This document shows, piece after piece, positions 24,034 through 33,801 of a stretch of DNA of 64,000 bases. A program made the position numbers and the translations under genes. Every line of letters starts with the position of its first letter. The stretch's first letter is position 1. The DNA lies in the NCBI RefSeq assembly GCF_006517255.1, contig NZ_CP041185.1, positions 3,534,001-3,598,000 on the forward strand, read 5' to 3'. Under the pieces are notes generated by a model. It ran no database searches. It saw only the letters and a list, made by a program, of their open reading frames with translations, and had not been told where the DNA came from. This DNA comes from Janthinobacterium tructae (GTDB taxonomy: Bacteria; Pseudomonadota; Gammaproteobacteria; Burkholderiales; Burkholderiaceae_D).

Positions 24034-26862
24034 ATGAAACCGATCAAATTGCTGGCCATACCCGCCCTGTTGCTGTCGCTGTACGGCGTCCCCCTGAGCC
24101 TCGCCCACGCCGCCGCTGCGGCAGTCGCGACTGCAGCCACGAGCGTGCCAAATGTTGCGTACGAAAAATACACGCTGCCGAATGGCCTCGACGTGATCCT
24201 CGTGGAAGACCATAAATTGCCCGTCACGGCTGTCAATGTCTGGTATCACGTGGGTCCGGCCAATGAAGCGCCCGGCCTGACGGGCTTTGCGCACTTGTTC
24301 GAGCACATGATGTTTGCCGCCACCAAGCACGTGCCGCGCGGCATGGCCGACCAGTTGCTGGAAGGGGCGGGCGCCACCGATTCGAACGGCAGCACGGATT
24401 TCGACCGCACCAATTATTTCGACACGGTGCCGTCGAACCAGCTGGAACTGGCCCTGTGGGCCCATTCCGACCGCATGGGCTACCTGCTCGACGTGCTCGA
24501 CCAGACGGCGCTGACGAACCAGCAGGACGTGGTGCGCAACGAACGCCGCCAGAGCGTGGAAAACGCACCGTATGGCATCGTGCAGGAAGCCCTGTACCAC
24601 CAGCTGTTCCCGAAGACCCACCCGTATTACGCCAGCGTCATCGGTTCGCATGCGGACATCCAGAACGCCAAACTGGCCGACATCAAGGAATTCTTTACCA
24701 AATACTATGGTCCCAGCAATGCCAGCCTGGTGATCGCCGGCGACATCGACAAGGCGAAAACCAAGCAACTGGTCAACAAATACTTCGGCAGCTTCAAGAG
24801 CGGCCCCGCCGTACCGAAACCCGATGTGGTGACGCCGCCCATCACGCAGGAACGCCGCATCGTGGTGCAGGACCGGGTCGAGTTGCCGCGCGTCTTCATG
24901 GCCTGGCTGACGCCGTCCGCCTACGCCAAGGATGACGCGGAACTGTCGATGGCCGCGCACATCCTGGCCGGCGGCAAGTCCAGCCGCCTGTATAAATCGC
25001 TGGTGTACGACAAGCAGATCGCGCAGGACGTGGGCGCGAACCAGAGCTCGAACGCCCTCACCTCGGTGTTCAGCGTGGACGTGACGGCCCGCCCCGGCCA
25101 CCAGCCCGAGGAAATCGAGCAAGCCATGCAGGCGGAGCTGGAGCAATTGCGCGCCAAGGGGCCCAGCGAGAAGGAAATCGAGCGAGCCCGCAACAGCATC
25201 GAGACGAGCATGCTGAGCCAGGTGGAAAAAGTGGGCGGCAACGCCAACCTGATGAACCAGTACAACCAGTACCTGGGCGACCCCGGCTACCTGGGCAAGG
25301 ATATCGAACGCTACCGCCAGGTGACGGCGGCCGGCGTGCAGCGCGCCGTCGACACCTACCTGACAAACCAGGCGCGCGTGGTCGTGTACGGCGTGCCGGG
25401 CACGCCGGACCTGGGAGCGGAAGTGCCGACGCCGGCGCCGGGCAAGGTCAAGGCGGCACCGGGCACGGCCATCAATGCGGACGAGCCGTGGCGTAACAAG
25501 GTGCCGGCCGCCGGTCCCGCGCCGAAGATCGTGCTGCCGCAAGCGACGTCCTTCACGCTGAGCAATGGCTTGACCGTGATCCACAATTACAACCCGGCCG
25601 TGCCGCTGATTTCCAGCCAGCTGGTGGTGAAAAGCGGTTCGGGCGCCAATCCGCTGGCGCAGCCGGGCTTATCCAGCTTTACGGCACAACTGCTGCAGGA
25701 AGGCACGGCCACGCGCAGCGCGCCGCAGATCGCCGACGACGTGGCGCAGCTCGGTGCTTTCCTGGGCACGGGTTCCGGCGCGGATGCCTCGTTCGCCCAG
25801 CTGACGTCGCTGAAAACCACCTTCCCGCAAGCGCTCGACGTACTGGCCGACGTGGTGCAGCACCCGCAATTCCCTGCGGCGGAAGTGGAGCGCCAGCGCG
25901 CCAGCCGCATCGGCGAACTGGCGCAGCAGCGCGAAAACGCGGGGGCCGTGGCGGCCCGCGTGGAAGCGGCCGCCCTGTATGGCCCGCAACATCCGTACGG
26001 CACTATCCAGCTGGGCACGGAAGCGGCCCTGAAAGCCACCAGCCGCGCCGACCTGCAGGCGTTCTGGCAGCAGCATTACGTGCCCAACAATGCGGCCCTG
26101 ATCGTCTCGGGCGACATCGGCGCTGCGCAATTGAAGGCGCTGGCCGAAGCCAAGTTCGGCAGCTGGAAGGCCGGTACGGTGGCGCCTTCCGTGACGGCGG
26201 CGCCGGCCACGACGAAAGCCAGGCTGATCCTCGTCGACAAGCCGGGCGCGCCGCAGACGGCCGTACGCCTGTCGACCATCGCCGTGGCCCGCACGACGCC
26301 CGATTATGCGCCGCTGCAAGTAATGAATGCGGCGCTGGGCGGCTTGTTTACGAGCCGGCTGAGCAATAATCTGCGCGAAGAAAAGGGGTACACGTATGGC
26401 GTGCGCTCGCAATTCCAGTACCGCAGCCAGCCAGGCCCATTCTCGATTGCCGCCGGCGTGCGCACCGATGTGACGGGGCCGGCCGTGTCGGAAACCTTCA
26501 AGGAAATCCGTGCCATGATCGCCAAGCCGTTAACGGCCAAGGAATTGTCGAATGCGCGCAATTCGCAGGTGCTGTCGCTGCCGGGCCAGTTCGAGACGAA
26601 TGCCAGCATCAGCGCCAGCATGGCCAACGTGTATATCTACGGCCTGGGCCTCGACTACTACGCCACCCTGCCGCAGCGCTTTGCGGGCGTGACGGACAAG
26701 CAGGTGCAACAGGTGGCGAAGAAATACCTGCAGCCGGAAAAGCTGATCGTCATCGGCGTGGGTGACAAGGCGAAGATCGCCCCGCAATTGTCCAAGCTGA
26801 AACTGGCGCCCGTGGAATTGCGCGATGCCGAAGGTAACCTCAAGGAGGGTAACGCCAAGTAA
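24034..26862 (+). CDS. M16 family zinc peptidase (pitrilysin/insulinase type), two-domain
   Basis: A 942-residue secreted peptidase. A signal peptide (about 1-26, cut near AHA) is followed by two M16 halves. The first (about 45-480) has the inverted zinc motif HLFEH at 87-91 and the distal Glu region NERRQSVENAPYG. The second (about 520-930) lacks HxxEH and would be the inactive partner that closes the chamber. KGYTYGVRSQF near residue 785 is typical of the second half. It probably degrades peptides in the periplasm. It stands alone downstream of the TraL/TraM pair. Confidence 0.92.
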   Translation: MKPIKLLAIPALLLSLYGVPLSLAHAAAAAVATAATSVPNVAYEKYTLPNGLDVILVEDHKLPVTAVNVWYHVGPANEAPGLTGFAHLFEHMMFAATKHVPRGMADQLLEGAGATDSNGSTDFDRTNYFDTVPSNQLELALWAHSDRMGYLLDVLDQTALTNQQDVVRNERRQSVENAPYGIVQEALYHQLFPKTHPYYASVIGSHADIQNAKLADIKEFFTKYYGPSNASLVIAGDIDKAKTKQLVNKYFGSFKSGPAVPKPDVVTPPITQERRIVVQDRVELPRVFMAWLTPSAYAKDDAELSMAAHILAGGKSSRLYKSLVYDKQIAQDVGANQSSNALTSVFSVDVTARPGHQPEEIEQAMQAELEQLRAKGPSEKEIERARNSIETSMLSQVEKVGGNANLMNQYNQYLGDPGYLGKDIERYRQVTAAGVQRAVDTYLTNQARVVVYGVPGTPDLGAEVPTPAPGKVKAAPGTAINADEPWRNKVPAAGPAPKIVLPQATSFTLSNGLTVIHNYNPAVPLISSQLVVKSGSGANPLAQPGLSSFTAQLLQEGTATRSAPQIADDVAQLGAFLGTGSGADASFAQLTSLKTTFPQALDVLADVVQHPQFPAAEVERQRASRIGELAQQRENAGAVAARVEAAALYGPQHPYGTIQLGTEAALKATSRADLQAFWQQHYVPNNAALIVSGDIGAAQLKALAEAKFGSWKAGTVAPSVTAAPATTKARLILVDKPGAPQTAVRLSTIAVARTTPDYAPLQVMNAALGGLFTSRLSNNLREEKGYTYGVRSQFQYRSQPGPFSIAAGVRTDVTGPAVSETFKEIRAMIAKPLTAKELSNARNSQVLSLPGQFETNASISASMANVYIYGLGLDYYATLPQRFAGVTDKQVQQVAKKYLQPEKLIVIGVGDKAKIAPQLSKLKLAPVELRDAEGNLKEGNAK

Positions 26863-26864
26863 GA

Positions 26865-27266
26865 CTAGCGGCGCTTGAACAGCGCCAGCTTGTCGATGAA
26901 CGCCGCCACGGCCACACCGGCCGTGTAGGCGATCAAGTCGGCCCAGCCGAAGGTGGAACCGAGCACCAGGTGCCCCAGCGGATGCGCGCGCAGCGCGACG
27001 AGCCAGGGCGCCTGGACCAGCTGGCCGAATTCCACGGCAAAGCAGATCAGCAAGGACCACAAAGCCAGCTGCCACGTGCGCATGCGCGTGGCGATGGCGC
27101 CCAGTGCAAAGACGATCATCATGGCCCACAGGGCGTCGCCCGGATATTTGCCAAGCGCGGCGGGAAGAAATTGGGGATAAGCGCGCGAGGCTAGGCCCAG
27201 CGCGATGACAGCCACGGTTGCGCCCACCTGCAGCAGGCGGCGGCGTTCAGGTTTTACCAGGAACAT
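26865..27266 (-). CDS. DUF2809 family membrane protein
   Basis: A 133-residue inner-membrane protein from the ATG at 27266 (MFLVKPERRR); a GTG at 27284 is possible. About four helices are visible. GLASRAYPQFLPAALGKYPGDALWA and the CFAVEFGQLVQAPWL segment match the DUF2809 pattern (GLxxR, KYxGDxLWA, ExxQ). The C-terminus HLVLGSTFGWADLIAYTAGV carries the conserved G-F-x-W-x-D. The function is unknown; distant similarity to VanZ-like proteins has been suggested for such families. It is convergent with the M16 gene, with a 2-base gap. Confidence 0.75.
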   Translation of the reverse strand: MFLVKPERRRLLQVGATVAVIALGLASRAYPQFLPAALGKYPGDALWAMMIVFALGAIATRMRTWQLALWSLLICFAVEFGQLVQAPWLVALRAHPLGHLVLGSTFGWADLIAYTAGVAVAAFIDKLALFKRR

Positions 27267-27410
27267 ATTTCCATTCAAAGACACAATTCGGGCCGAACCA
27301 TTGCGGCCCGTCCGATATTGTACTGCGCCTGCCCTGCCTGCCTGGCGCCTATTTCGCTATGACAAGTTCAAGCGGGGCCACCTGCGCAGCCCCGCCGGAC
27401 GGATAGGTTC

Positions 27411-28343
27411 TCAGTCGCCCAAGCCCGCATACAGCGCCGTGCTCAGGTAGCGCTCGCCAAACGACGGGATGATGGTGACGATGGTCTTGCCTGCGTTTTC
27501 CGGGCGGCGCGCCACTTGCAGGGCGGCCCACAGGGCGGCACCCGACGAGATGCCGACCAATAAACCTTCATCGCTGGCGGCCATGCGCGCCGTGGCGAAC
27601 GCATCGTCGTTCTTCACGCAGATGATTTCGTCGTAGATGGCCGTGTTCAAAATCTGCGGCACGAAACCGGCGCCGATGCCCTGGATCGGGTGCGGACCCT
27701 TGGTGCCTTTCGACAGCATCGGCGACGCTTCCGGTTCCACGGCAATCACTTGCAGACCGGGCTTGCGTTCCTTCAACACTTCGCCGATGCCGGTGATCGT
27801 GCCGCCCGTTCCCACGCCGGCGACGACGATATCGACTTGTCCATCCGTATCGCGCCAGATTTCCTCGGCTGTCGTGGCGCGGTGGATGGCGGGATTGGCC
27901 GGATTGTTAAATTGCTGCAGCATCAGGTAGTGCGGCTCGGCCGCCACCATTTCCTCGGCCTTGCGGATGGCGCCCAGCATGCCTTCGCTGCCCGGCGTGA
28001 GCACCAGCTCGGCGCCGTAGGCGCGCAGCAGGATGCGCCGTTCGCGGCTCATGGTGTCGGGCATGACCAGGGTGCAACGGTAGCCGCGCGCGGCGCAGAC
28101 CATGGCCAGCGCGATGCCCGTGTTGCCACTGGTAGGCTCGACGATGATGGTATCGGCATGGATCTTGCCAGCGGCTTCGGCCGCAACGATCATGGACAGG
28201 CCGATGCGGTCCTTGACGCTGTGCGCGGGATTGTAGAATTCGAGTTTGGCCAGGATGGTGGCCACACTGCCGGCGGCGATGCGGTTGATGCGCACCAGGG
28301 GAGTGTTGCCGATCAGTTCAGTGACGTCGTTGGCGATGTTCAT
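27411..28343 (-). CDS. cysK: Cysteine synthase (O-acetylserine sulfhydrylase)
   Basis: A 310-residue PLP enzyme that joins O-acetylserine and sulfide to cysteine. Start at ATG 28343 behind [18 protein letters not shown] opens the chain; the PLP lysine is in [11 protein letters not shown]; the substrate loop is [12 protein letters not shown]; the PLP phosphate loop is [14 protein letters not shown]. The C-terminal GIGAGFVP and [11 protein letters not shown] are present. Motifs fit the CysK type better than CysM. Its stop is followed by a short intergenic gap to a DUF2809 gene. Confidence 0.93.
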   Translation of the reverse strand: MNIANDVTELIGNTPLVRINRIAAGSVATILAKLEFYNPAHSVKDRIGLSMIVAAEAAGKIHADTIIVEPTSGNTGIALAMVCAARGYRCTLVMPDTMSRERRILLRAYGAELVLTPGSEGMLGAIRKAEEMVAAEPHYLMLQQFNNPANPAIHRATTAEEIWRDTDGQVDIVVAGVGTGGTITGIGEVLKERKPGLQVIAVEPEASPMLSKGTKGPHPIQGIGAGFVPQILNTAIYDEIICVKNDDAFATARMAASDEGLLVGISSGAALWAALQVARRPENAGKTIVTIIPSFGERYLSTALYAGLGD

Positions 28344-28392
28344 GGGAGTCTCCACAGCAATTACAGAAGAATCCAGTCTACCGCTTTTTCAC

Positions 28393-28415
28393 GGCAGCGC
28401 ACGTGGTGCGCTGCC
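28393..28415 (-). terminator. Hairpin between FKBP and cysK genes
   Basis: GGCAGCGCAC and GTGCGCTGCC form a perfect 10-bp stem with a 3-base loop, 12 bases after the FKBP stop. There is no T-run on the minus strand, so it is an attenuator, partial terminator or mRNA-stabilising hairpin. Confidence 0.4.
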
Positions 28416-28427
28416 GAAACTGAACAA

Positions 28428-28892
28428 TTACTTCACGTCCAGCAATTCCACGTCGAAGATCAGTGCCGAGTTCGGCGGAATGTCGCCATTGCCGGCGCCG
28501 CGCGGGCCGTAGGCCAGTTCGCCTGGAATGATCAGGGTGCGCTTGCCGCCCACTTTCATGCCGGCTACGCCCTGGTCCCAGCCCTTGATGACCATGCCCT
28601 TGCCGAGCGGGAAGTCAAACGGGCCACGGCCCACGGAGCTGTCGAACTTCTTGCCGCGCGAATCTTTCGCCAGGGGACGGTACAGCCAGCCCGTGTAGTG
28701 CACGGTGACGTTATTGCCGGCGGACGCTTCCTTGCCGGTGCCAACCTTGTTGTCGATCACGATCAGTTTATCGGCGACAGGGCCGGGACTCAGCGAGACG
28801 GCGGAGGCGGGAACAGGCGCTGGCGCCTGTGCCTGCGCCAGCGACGCGGCGACGGAGCAGATCAGGGCAAACAAAACGGAGCTACGCGTCAT
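28428..28892 (-). CDS. FKBP-type peptidyl-prolyl isomerase, exported
   Basis: A 154-residue protein starting [20 protein letters not shown], a signal peptide cut near AQA, then a Pro/Ala-rich linker and one FKBP domain (about 40-154). The conserved FKBP motifs are [59 protein letters not shown] and [16 protein letters not shown]; active-site aromatics are intact. It would accelerate proline isomerisation during folding in the periplasm. It lies upstream of cysK on the same strand, separated by a hairpin. Confidence 0.93.
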   Translation of the reverse strand: MTRSSVLFALICSVAASLAQAQAPAPVPASAVSLSPGPVADKLIVIDNKVGTGKEASAGNNVTVHYTGWLYRPLAKDSRGKKFDSSVGRGPFDFPLGKGMVIKGWDQGVAGMKVGGKRTLIIPGELAYGPRGAGNGDIPPNSALIFDVELLDVK

Positions 28893-28954
28893 GATGTATT
28901 CTTTCAGTGAGTTTCGGTGAGATCTCTGCCAATGCGAGTGGGCAGGGAAGGCCA

Positions 28955-29515
28955 ATGATAGCAAACCGCTGCAACGATAGGAAAAACTTGTCGCTCGATA
29001 CATACGCTCCCCGCCTGTTTTACGCGCTATGGCCCGATGCGGCCACGCGCACGGCCCTGCTCGCCTGGCAGGCGCGCTTGCAAGGCAAGCCCGTGCGCGC
29101 CGAGAAACTGCACCTGACCCTGGCCTTCCTGGGCCAGCGCCCGGCCAGCGAGCTGCCGGCCCTGCAAGATATCCTGGCGCACACACCGGCGCATCCCATC
29201 CCCTTGCTGTTCGATCACGCCAGCCACTTTGCGCAACTGGCGCTGACCTGGGCCGCGCTGGCGCAGCCCTCGCCCGCCCTGCTGGACTTGCGCACGGCCT
29301 GCATGCACGGCCTGGCGCAACAGGGACTCGCGCCCCGCTTCGAGCACGACCGCTTTACGCCGCACGTGACCCTGGCGCGCCAGGCGCCGCCGCCGGCCAG
29401 CCAGGACTTTGCACCCATCGCCTGGCAGGCGGACGAACTGGTGCTGGTGGAATCGCTGAAAAGCAGCGGCGAGTACCGCATCCTGGCCAGCCGCAAGCGG
29501 ATTCAAACAGCGTGA
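28955..29515 (+). CDS. thpR: RNA 2',3'-cyclic phosphodiesterase (2'-5' RNA ligase family)
   Basis: A 186-residue 2H phosphoesterase. The ATG at 28955 follows GGGAAGG; a shorter start is possible. The two catalytic HxTx motifs are HLTLAFLG (around residue 50) and HVTLARQ (around 145), arranged in the usual symmetric fold, with RLFYALWPD at the start. It hydrolyses 2',3'-cyclic ends of RNA to 2'-phosphates. Divergent from the FKBP gene and convergent with tcdA, with one base between their stops. Confidence 0.9.
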   Translation: MIANRCNDRKNLSLDTYAPRLFYALWPDAATRTALLAWQARLQGKPVRAEKLHLTLAFLGQRPASELPALQDILAHTPAHPIPLLFDHASHFAQLALTWAALAQPSPALLDLRTACMHGLAQQGLAPRFEHDRFTPHVTLARQAPPPASQDFAPIAWQADELVLVESLKSSGEYRILASRKRIQTA

Positions 29516-29516
29516 C

Positions 29517-30380
29517 TCAGGCGGCGTCCGGCACTGGCACTGGCACTGGCACTGCGGCAACTTTATCCTGGCGCAAGCTTTTCAGCGCATGGGCGGCCGC
29601 CACCATGCCGAAGCTGGCCGTCACCACCACGCTGGAACCGAAACCGGCACAGTTCAGGCCCGTGACACCGGCGGGCGCGCTGCCATCAATGGCGCATGCT
29701 TCGGCGCTCTCGGGCGTGCTCAGCGGCTCCATGGAAAACACGGCGTCAACATTGAATTTGTTTTTCACGCCACGGGGAAACCCATATTCGGTGCGCAACA
29801 GTTTGCGTACGCGCTTGAGCAGCGGTTCCTGCTCCGTTTTCGACAAATCGCGCACGGCGATCAGGGTCGGGTCCGTCTGCCCGCCAGCGCTGCCGATGGT
29901 CAGCATGGGAATGTTGCGCGCACGGCAATACGCGATCACGGCCGCCTTGGCCTTGGCATTGTCGATGGCGTCGACCAGGTAGTCGAAATCGCGCCCGCCC
30001 AGCAATTGCTCCAGATTATCGGGGGCAATAAAATCCTCGATCTGCGTGACCTGGCACAAGGGGTTGATCAGCTCGATACGTTCAGCCAGGGCCGTGATCT
30101 TGGCCTTGCCGATGGTGTCGCTCATGGCCTGGATCTGGCGATTGATATTCGATTCGGCAACATTGTCGAGGTCGATCAGGGTCAGGCGGCCGATGGCGCT
30201 GCGCGCCAGCGCTTCGACGATCCAGGAACCGACGCCGCCCACGCCGATGACACACACATGGGCGGCGCGGAAACGTTGCAACGCGGGGGCGCCGTACAGG
30301 CGGGCAATGCCGCCGAAACGCCGGTCAAAATCGATCTCGGTCAAGTCCATGGAAATTAGTTCATTGGTGGAGGTATGCAT
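29517..30380 (-). CDS. tcdA: tRNA threonylcarbamoyladenosine dehydratase
   Basis: A 287-residue ThiF/E1-like enzyme that cyclises the t6A37 modification of tRNA using ATP. The nucleotide loop is GVGGVGSWIVEALARS, preceded by RRFGGIARLYG. DLDNVAESNINRQ is the adenylate pocket and DAIDNAKAKAAVIAYC follows. Length is normal. The ATG at 30350 (MDLTEIDFDRR) is an equally likely start. The C-terminus ends in a Val-Pro repeat from a 6-base tandem repeat. The t6A pathway gene tsaC also lies in this window, at 36768. Confidence 0.92.
   Translation of the reverse strand: MHTSTNELISMDLTEIDFDRRFGGIARLYGAPALQRFRAAHVCVIGVGGVGSWIVEALARSAIGRLTLIDLDNVAESNINRQIQAMSDTIGKAKITALAERIELINPLCQVTQIEDFIAPDNLEQLLGGRDFDYLVDAIDNAKAKAAVIAYCRARNIPMLTIGSAGGQTDPTLIAVRDLSKTEQEPLLKRVRKLLRTEYGFPRGVKNKFNVDAVFSMEPLSTPESAEACAIDGSAPAGVTGLNCAGFGSSVVVTASFGMVAAAHALKSLRQDKVAAVPVPVPVPDAA
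29530..29553. repeat. Hexanucleotide tandem repeat in the tcdA 3' end
   Basis: Four exact copies of GGCACT lie in the last codons of tcdA and encode Val-Pro repeats just before the stop. The unit is a multiple of three, so copy changes would alter only tail length. Confidence 0.8.
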
Positions 30381-30492
30381 GGCGCCATTTTAACGGACAC
30401 TGCGCTGGCAGATATTCTAAAATAGCCGAATTGACACAGCGACAAGCTGCACTGTCGCCATGCCCCCACACCGCCCACCACGAGAACTCGCC

Positions 30493-31701
30493 ATGACCTC
30501 TCCCCTGTTCGACTCCGTTCCCGGCTTTGACCAGCCCATCGCCGTGCTCAAGCATTGCCACGACAAGATCCGCAAGCAGCTGACGACCTTGCAAAACCTG
30601 CTGGGCCACCTGGGACAGAACGGCAACACGCCGGAAGCGCAGCAGGCGGCAAAGGCGGTGTTGCAATATTTCAATAAAGCCGCCCATCTGCACCATGATG
30701 ATGAAGAGCAAGACCTGATGCCCATGCTGCAGGCGACGGCCACGGGCGAGGACGCGGCCCTGCTGGCCACCCTGGTGCCGGAAATCCTGGCCGACCACCA
30801 GCGCATGGACCAGGCCTGGCTGACACTGCGCCCGGAACTGGACGCCATCGCCGCCGGTACGGACTCGCAGCTGTCGCATGATGGCGTGCGCGACTATATC
30901 GCCGCCTACCAGGCCCACATGGCCAAGGAAGAAGGACAACTGGCACCGATGGCCAAGCGCCTGTTCAGCGCGCAGCAGATGGAGCAGCTGGGCACGGCCA
31001 TGCAGCGCCGCCGCGGCATCGCGCCCGATGCGCCGGAAGCGCCCGCAGTGCCGGACGCGGCCGCCGTGCTGGCAGCCATGCGCACCGATTACGTGCAATC
31101 GAGTCTGAGCGAGACGGATGTGCTGGCAGATCCCATCGCCATGTTCCAGAAATGGTTTGCCGAAGCCGTCAAGGCCCAGGTGATGGAGCCGAACGCGATG
31201 GACTTGTCCACCGTCACTCCTGATGGCAAGCCCAGCTCGCGCATCGTGCTGATCAAGCAGTTCGACGAGCGTGGCTTTACCTGGTACACGAATTACCACA
31301 GCGACAAGGGCCAGCAGCTCGATCACAATCCCAACGCCGCCCTGCTGTTCTTCTGGCGCGAGCTGGAGCGGCAAGTGCGCATCGAAGGCACGGTGGTGAA
31401 AACCACGGCGGCCGAGAGCGACGAGTATTTCAATGTGCGCCCCCTGCAAAGCCGCTTGTCGGCGATTGCCTCGCAGCAAAGCGCGCCCATCGATAGCCGG
31501 GCCACGCTGGAAAGCCATTACGAAGCGGTGGCCGCCGCCCTCGGCGACGCCCAGCCGCCGCGCCCGGCCCACTGGGGTGGCTACCGTCTGCAGCCGGAGC
31601 GCATCGAATTCTGGCAGGGACGCCGTTCGCGCTTCCACGACCGCATCGTGTTTACGCGCGGTGCCGACGGGCAATGGAGCATGCAACGCTTGCAACCCTG
31701 A
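30493..31701 (+). CDS. pdxH: Hemerythrin-like domain fused to pyridoxamine 5'-phosphate oxidase
   Basis: A 402-residue cytoplasmic fusion from the ATG at 30493. Residues about 10-160 form a hemerythrin/HHE four-helix bundle with candidate iron ligands H21 or H23, H67/H68 with E71/E72 (HHDDEEQDL), H102 (DHQRMD) and H142 with E146 (HMAKEE). After an Ala/Pro linker (about 175-192), residues 195-402 are a complete FMN-dependent PdxH: MRTDY, GKPSSRIVLIKQFDERGFTW, FFWRELERQVRIEG and the signature EFWQGRRSRFHDR. PdxH oxidises pyridoxine/pyridoxamine phosphate to PLP using O2. The iron domain could sense or buffer oxygen for it. PdxH alone is about 210 residues. Confidence 0.9.
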   Translation: MTSPLFDSVPGFDQPIAVLKHCHDKIRKQLTTLQNLLGHLGQNGNTPEAQQAAKAVLQYFNKAAHLHHDDEEQDLMPMLQATATGEDAALLATLVPEILADHQRMDQAWLTLRPELDAIAAGTDSQLSHDGVRDYIAAYQAHMAKEEGQLAPMAKRLFSAQQMEQLGTAMQRRRGIAPDAPEAPAVPDAAAVLAAMRTDYVQSSLSETDVLADPIAMFQKWFAEAVKAQVMEPNAMDLSTVTPDGKPSSRIVLIKQFDERGFTWYTNYHSDKGQQLDHNPNAALLFFWRELERQVRIEGTVVKTTAAESDEYFNVRPLQSRLSAIASQQSAPIDSRATLESHYEAVAAALGDAQPPRPAHWGGYRLQPERIEFWQGRRSRFHDRIVFTRGADGQWSMQRLQP

Positions 31702-31828
31702 GCAAGCTGGTCAAGGCGGCGCAAAGCAAGCTGGTCAATATAGGTGTAGGCTATGAGGATAGAAGTTACTAAATGACATTGTTTCTCAATTTGCGGCCCC
31801 AGCAGGGGGCGCTGCATTGGAGGCCATT

Positions 31829-33064
31829 TTGTTTGTACAAAACCAACTCAAGTCCTGGATCGCCAGTATCCGCAGCAAGACCGCCTTGCCGCTGCGCATA
31901 GAATTGTGGAACGGCCAGCATGTCGACCTGTCCAGCGAGGCGCCCAGAGTCACGATCCGCCTGCCGACCGTCGCCTCGGCCCGCTATCTGCTGAACCCCT
32001 CGCTGGCCAATCTGGGCTCGGCCTACGTGGAAGGCAATATCGAGGTCAAGGGCACGGCGATGGACATGATTGCCATCTGCAATGCCCTGGCCCGCAATAC
32101 CTTGAAGCCGGAAGGCAAGCTGGCCCGCATCGTGCGCAGCTTTACGCACGACAAGAGCAAAGATGCCGAAGCCATCCGCTACCACTACGACGTGTCGAAC
32201 GCGTTCTATGAACAGTTTCTCGACCCCGCTCTCGTGTATTCCTGTGCCTATTTCGAACATGGCGATGAAACGCTGGCGCAGGCGCAAGTCAAGAAGATCG
32301 ACCATATCCTGAAGAAAATCCAGCTGCAGCCGGGCCAGACCCTGCTCGACATCGGCTGCGGCTGGGGCGCGCTCGTCATCCGTGCCGCGCAGCAGTATGG
32401 CGCCCGCTGCGTGGGCGTGACCCTGTCGGAAAACCAGTACGCGCTGGCGCGCGAGCGCGTGGCGGCGGCCGGACTGTCACACCTGATCGAGATCCGCCTG
32501 CAAGACTACCGCGACGTGACGGGGCAGTTCGACCGCATCACCAGCGTGGGCATGTTCGAGCACGTGGGGTTGAAACATTTACCCGACTACTTTTCCATCA
32601 TCCACAAGCTGCTGGCGCCGGACGGCATGGCGATGAACCACGGCATCACCTCGACCGACCCGGAGAATGGCGAAACGCCGTATGGCGGCGGCGAATTCAT
32701 CGAAAAATATGTGTTTCCGCACGGCGAGCTGGCGCACATCGGCAATGTACTGAAAACCATGCAGCAAGGGGGACTGGAAGTGCTGGACGTGGAAAACCTG
32801 CGACGCCACTATGCGCGCACCTGCGCCCTGTGGACGGAGAACTTCGAAGCCAACGCCGAGCAAATTCGTCCGCTGGCGGGCGAGCGGCGCTTCCGCATCT
32901 GGCACGTCTACCTGGCCGGCTGCGCCTATGCCTTCGAGCAAGATTTGATCAGCCTGTACCAGATCGTCTGCGTGAAGGCAGGCCGGCGCTCTTCCACGCT
33001 ACCCTGGTCGCGCAACTACATGTATGCGCACGATGCCAGACCCGCACCGGCGCTCACGCCCTGA
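31829..33064 (+). CDS. cfa: Cyclopropane-fatty-acyl-phospholipid synthase family methyltransferase
   Basis: A 411-residue SAM-dependent enzyme that methylenates unsaturated acyl chains of membrane lipids. The TTG at 31829 is chosen because GGAGG lies five bases upstream. An N-terminal lipid-binding domain (about 1-120) precedes the catalytic part: RYHYDVSNAFYEQFLD, YSCAYFEHGDETL, SAM loop LLDIGCGWGALVI, SVGMFEHVG and the C-terminal YFPHGELAHI-like VFPHGELAHIG. Bicarbonate-site residues are conserved as far as visible. It typically acts on entry to stationary phase or in acid. Monocistronic, convergent with msrA. Confidence 0.92.
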   Translation: MFVQNQLKSWIASIRSKTALPLRIELWNGQHVDLSSEAPRVTIRLPTVASARYLLNPSLANLGSAYVEGNIEVKGTAMDMIAICNALARNTLKPEGKLARIVRSFTHDKSKDAEAIRYHYDVSNAFYEQFLDPALVYSCAYFEHGDETLAQAQVKKIDHILKKIQLQPGQTLLDIGCGWGALVIRAAQQYGARCVGVTLSENQYALARERVAAAGLSHLIEIRLQDYRDVTGQFDRITSVGMFEHVGLKHLPDYFSIIHKLLAPDGMAMNHGITSTDPENGETPYGGGEFIEKYVFPHGELAHIGNVLKTMQQGGLEVLDVENLRRHYARTCALWTENFEANAEQIRPLAGERRFRIWHVYLAGCAYAFEQDLISLYQIVCVKAGRRSSTLPWSRNYMYAHDARPAPALTP

Positions 33065-33091
33065 CAGGCGCGCGCAGCGCCGAGGGCTGCC

Positions 33092-33625
33092 TCACTTCAG
33101 ACGCCCCGCATACATGGCGCGGAATTTCTCCACCTTGGGCGCGACGACCAGCGCGCAATAGCCCTGCAAGGGGTGCCGTGCGACATAATTCTGGTGGTAA
33201 TCCTCGGCCAGGTAAAAGGTGGCTGCCGGCGCCAGCTGCGTGACGATGGGCGCATCCCACACGCCGGCCATCTCGGCCAGCACCTTGCACGCCACGCTTT
33301 CCTGTTCGGCCGACTGGTAATAGATGACGGAGCGAAATTGCGTGCCGACATCGTTGCCCTGCCGGTTCAGTGTGGTGGGGTCGTGCAGCGTGAAAAAGAT
33401 TTCCAGCAAGTCGTGGTAGGCGATGACAGCGGGATCGAATTCCAGGCGCACCACTTCCGCGTGGCCCGTGTCGCCCGTGCACACCTGTTCATACGTGGGA
33501 TCGGGCACGCTGCCGCCCGTGTAGCCGGATGTGACGCGCGTTACGCCGCGCACCTCTTCATACACGGCAGCAAGGCACCAGAAACAGCCGCCGCCGAATA
33601 CCGCCACTTCCATCTGTTGATTCAT
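33092..33625 (-). CDS. msrA: Peptide methionine sulfoxide reductase A
   Basis: A 177-residue enzyme that reduces methionine-S-sulfoxide in proteins. The start at ATG 33625 (MNQQMEVAVFGGG) has GGGAGGA upstream. The catalytic motif GCFWC holds the nucleophilic Cys; GYTGGSVPDPTYEQVCTGDTGHAE is recognisable in part as the family core, and EDYHQNYV is near the C-terminus. No signal peptide, so cytoplasmic. No msrB domain is fused. Convergent with cfa. Confidence 0.95.
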   Translation of the reverse strand: MNQQMEVAVFGGGCFWCLAAVYEEVRGVTRVTSGYTGGSVPDPTYEQVCTGDTGHAEVVRLEFDPAVIAYHDLLEIFFTLHDPTTLNRQGNDVGTQFRSVIYYQSAEQESVACKVLAEMAGVWDAPIVTQLAPAATFYLAEDYHQNYVARHPLQGYCALVVAPKVEKFRAMYAGRLK

Positions 33626-33801
33626 GATGTCCTCCCGCAATGCTGCTACGACTTATCATTTCACTACTGTAACGCAAAGTGCTGTGGCCTGCAGTGCCGC
33701 TTGAAAAGGCGCGTGGCGCATCGCACATCAGCGTACGCCGGCCACGATTGCGCTGGCGCGGCCGATTTTTGGCATAATGTCAGCAAATAGACAGGTCAAC
33801 C

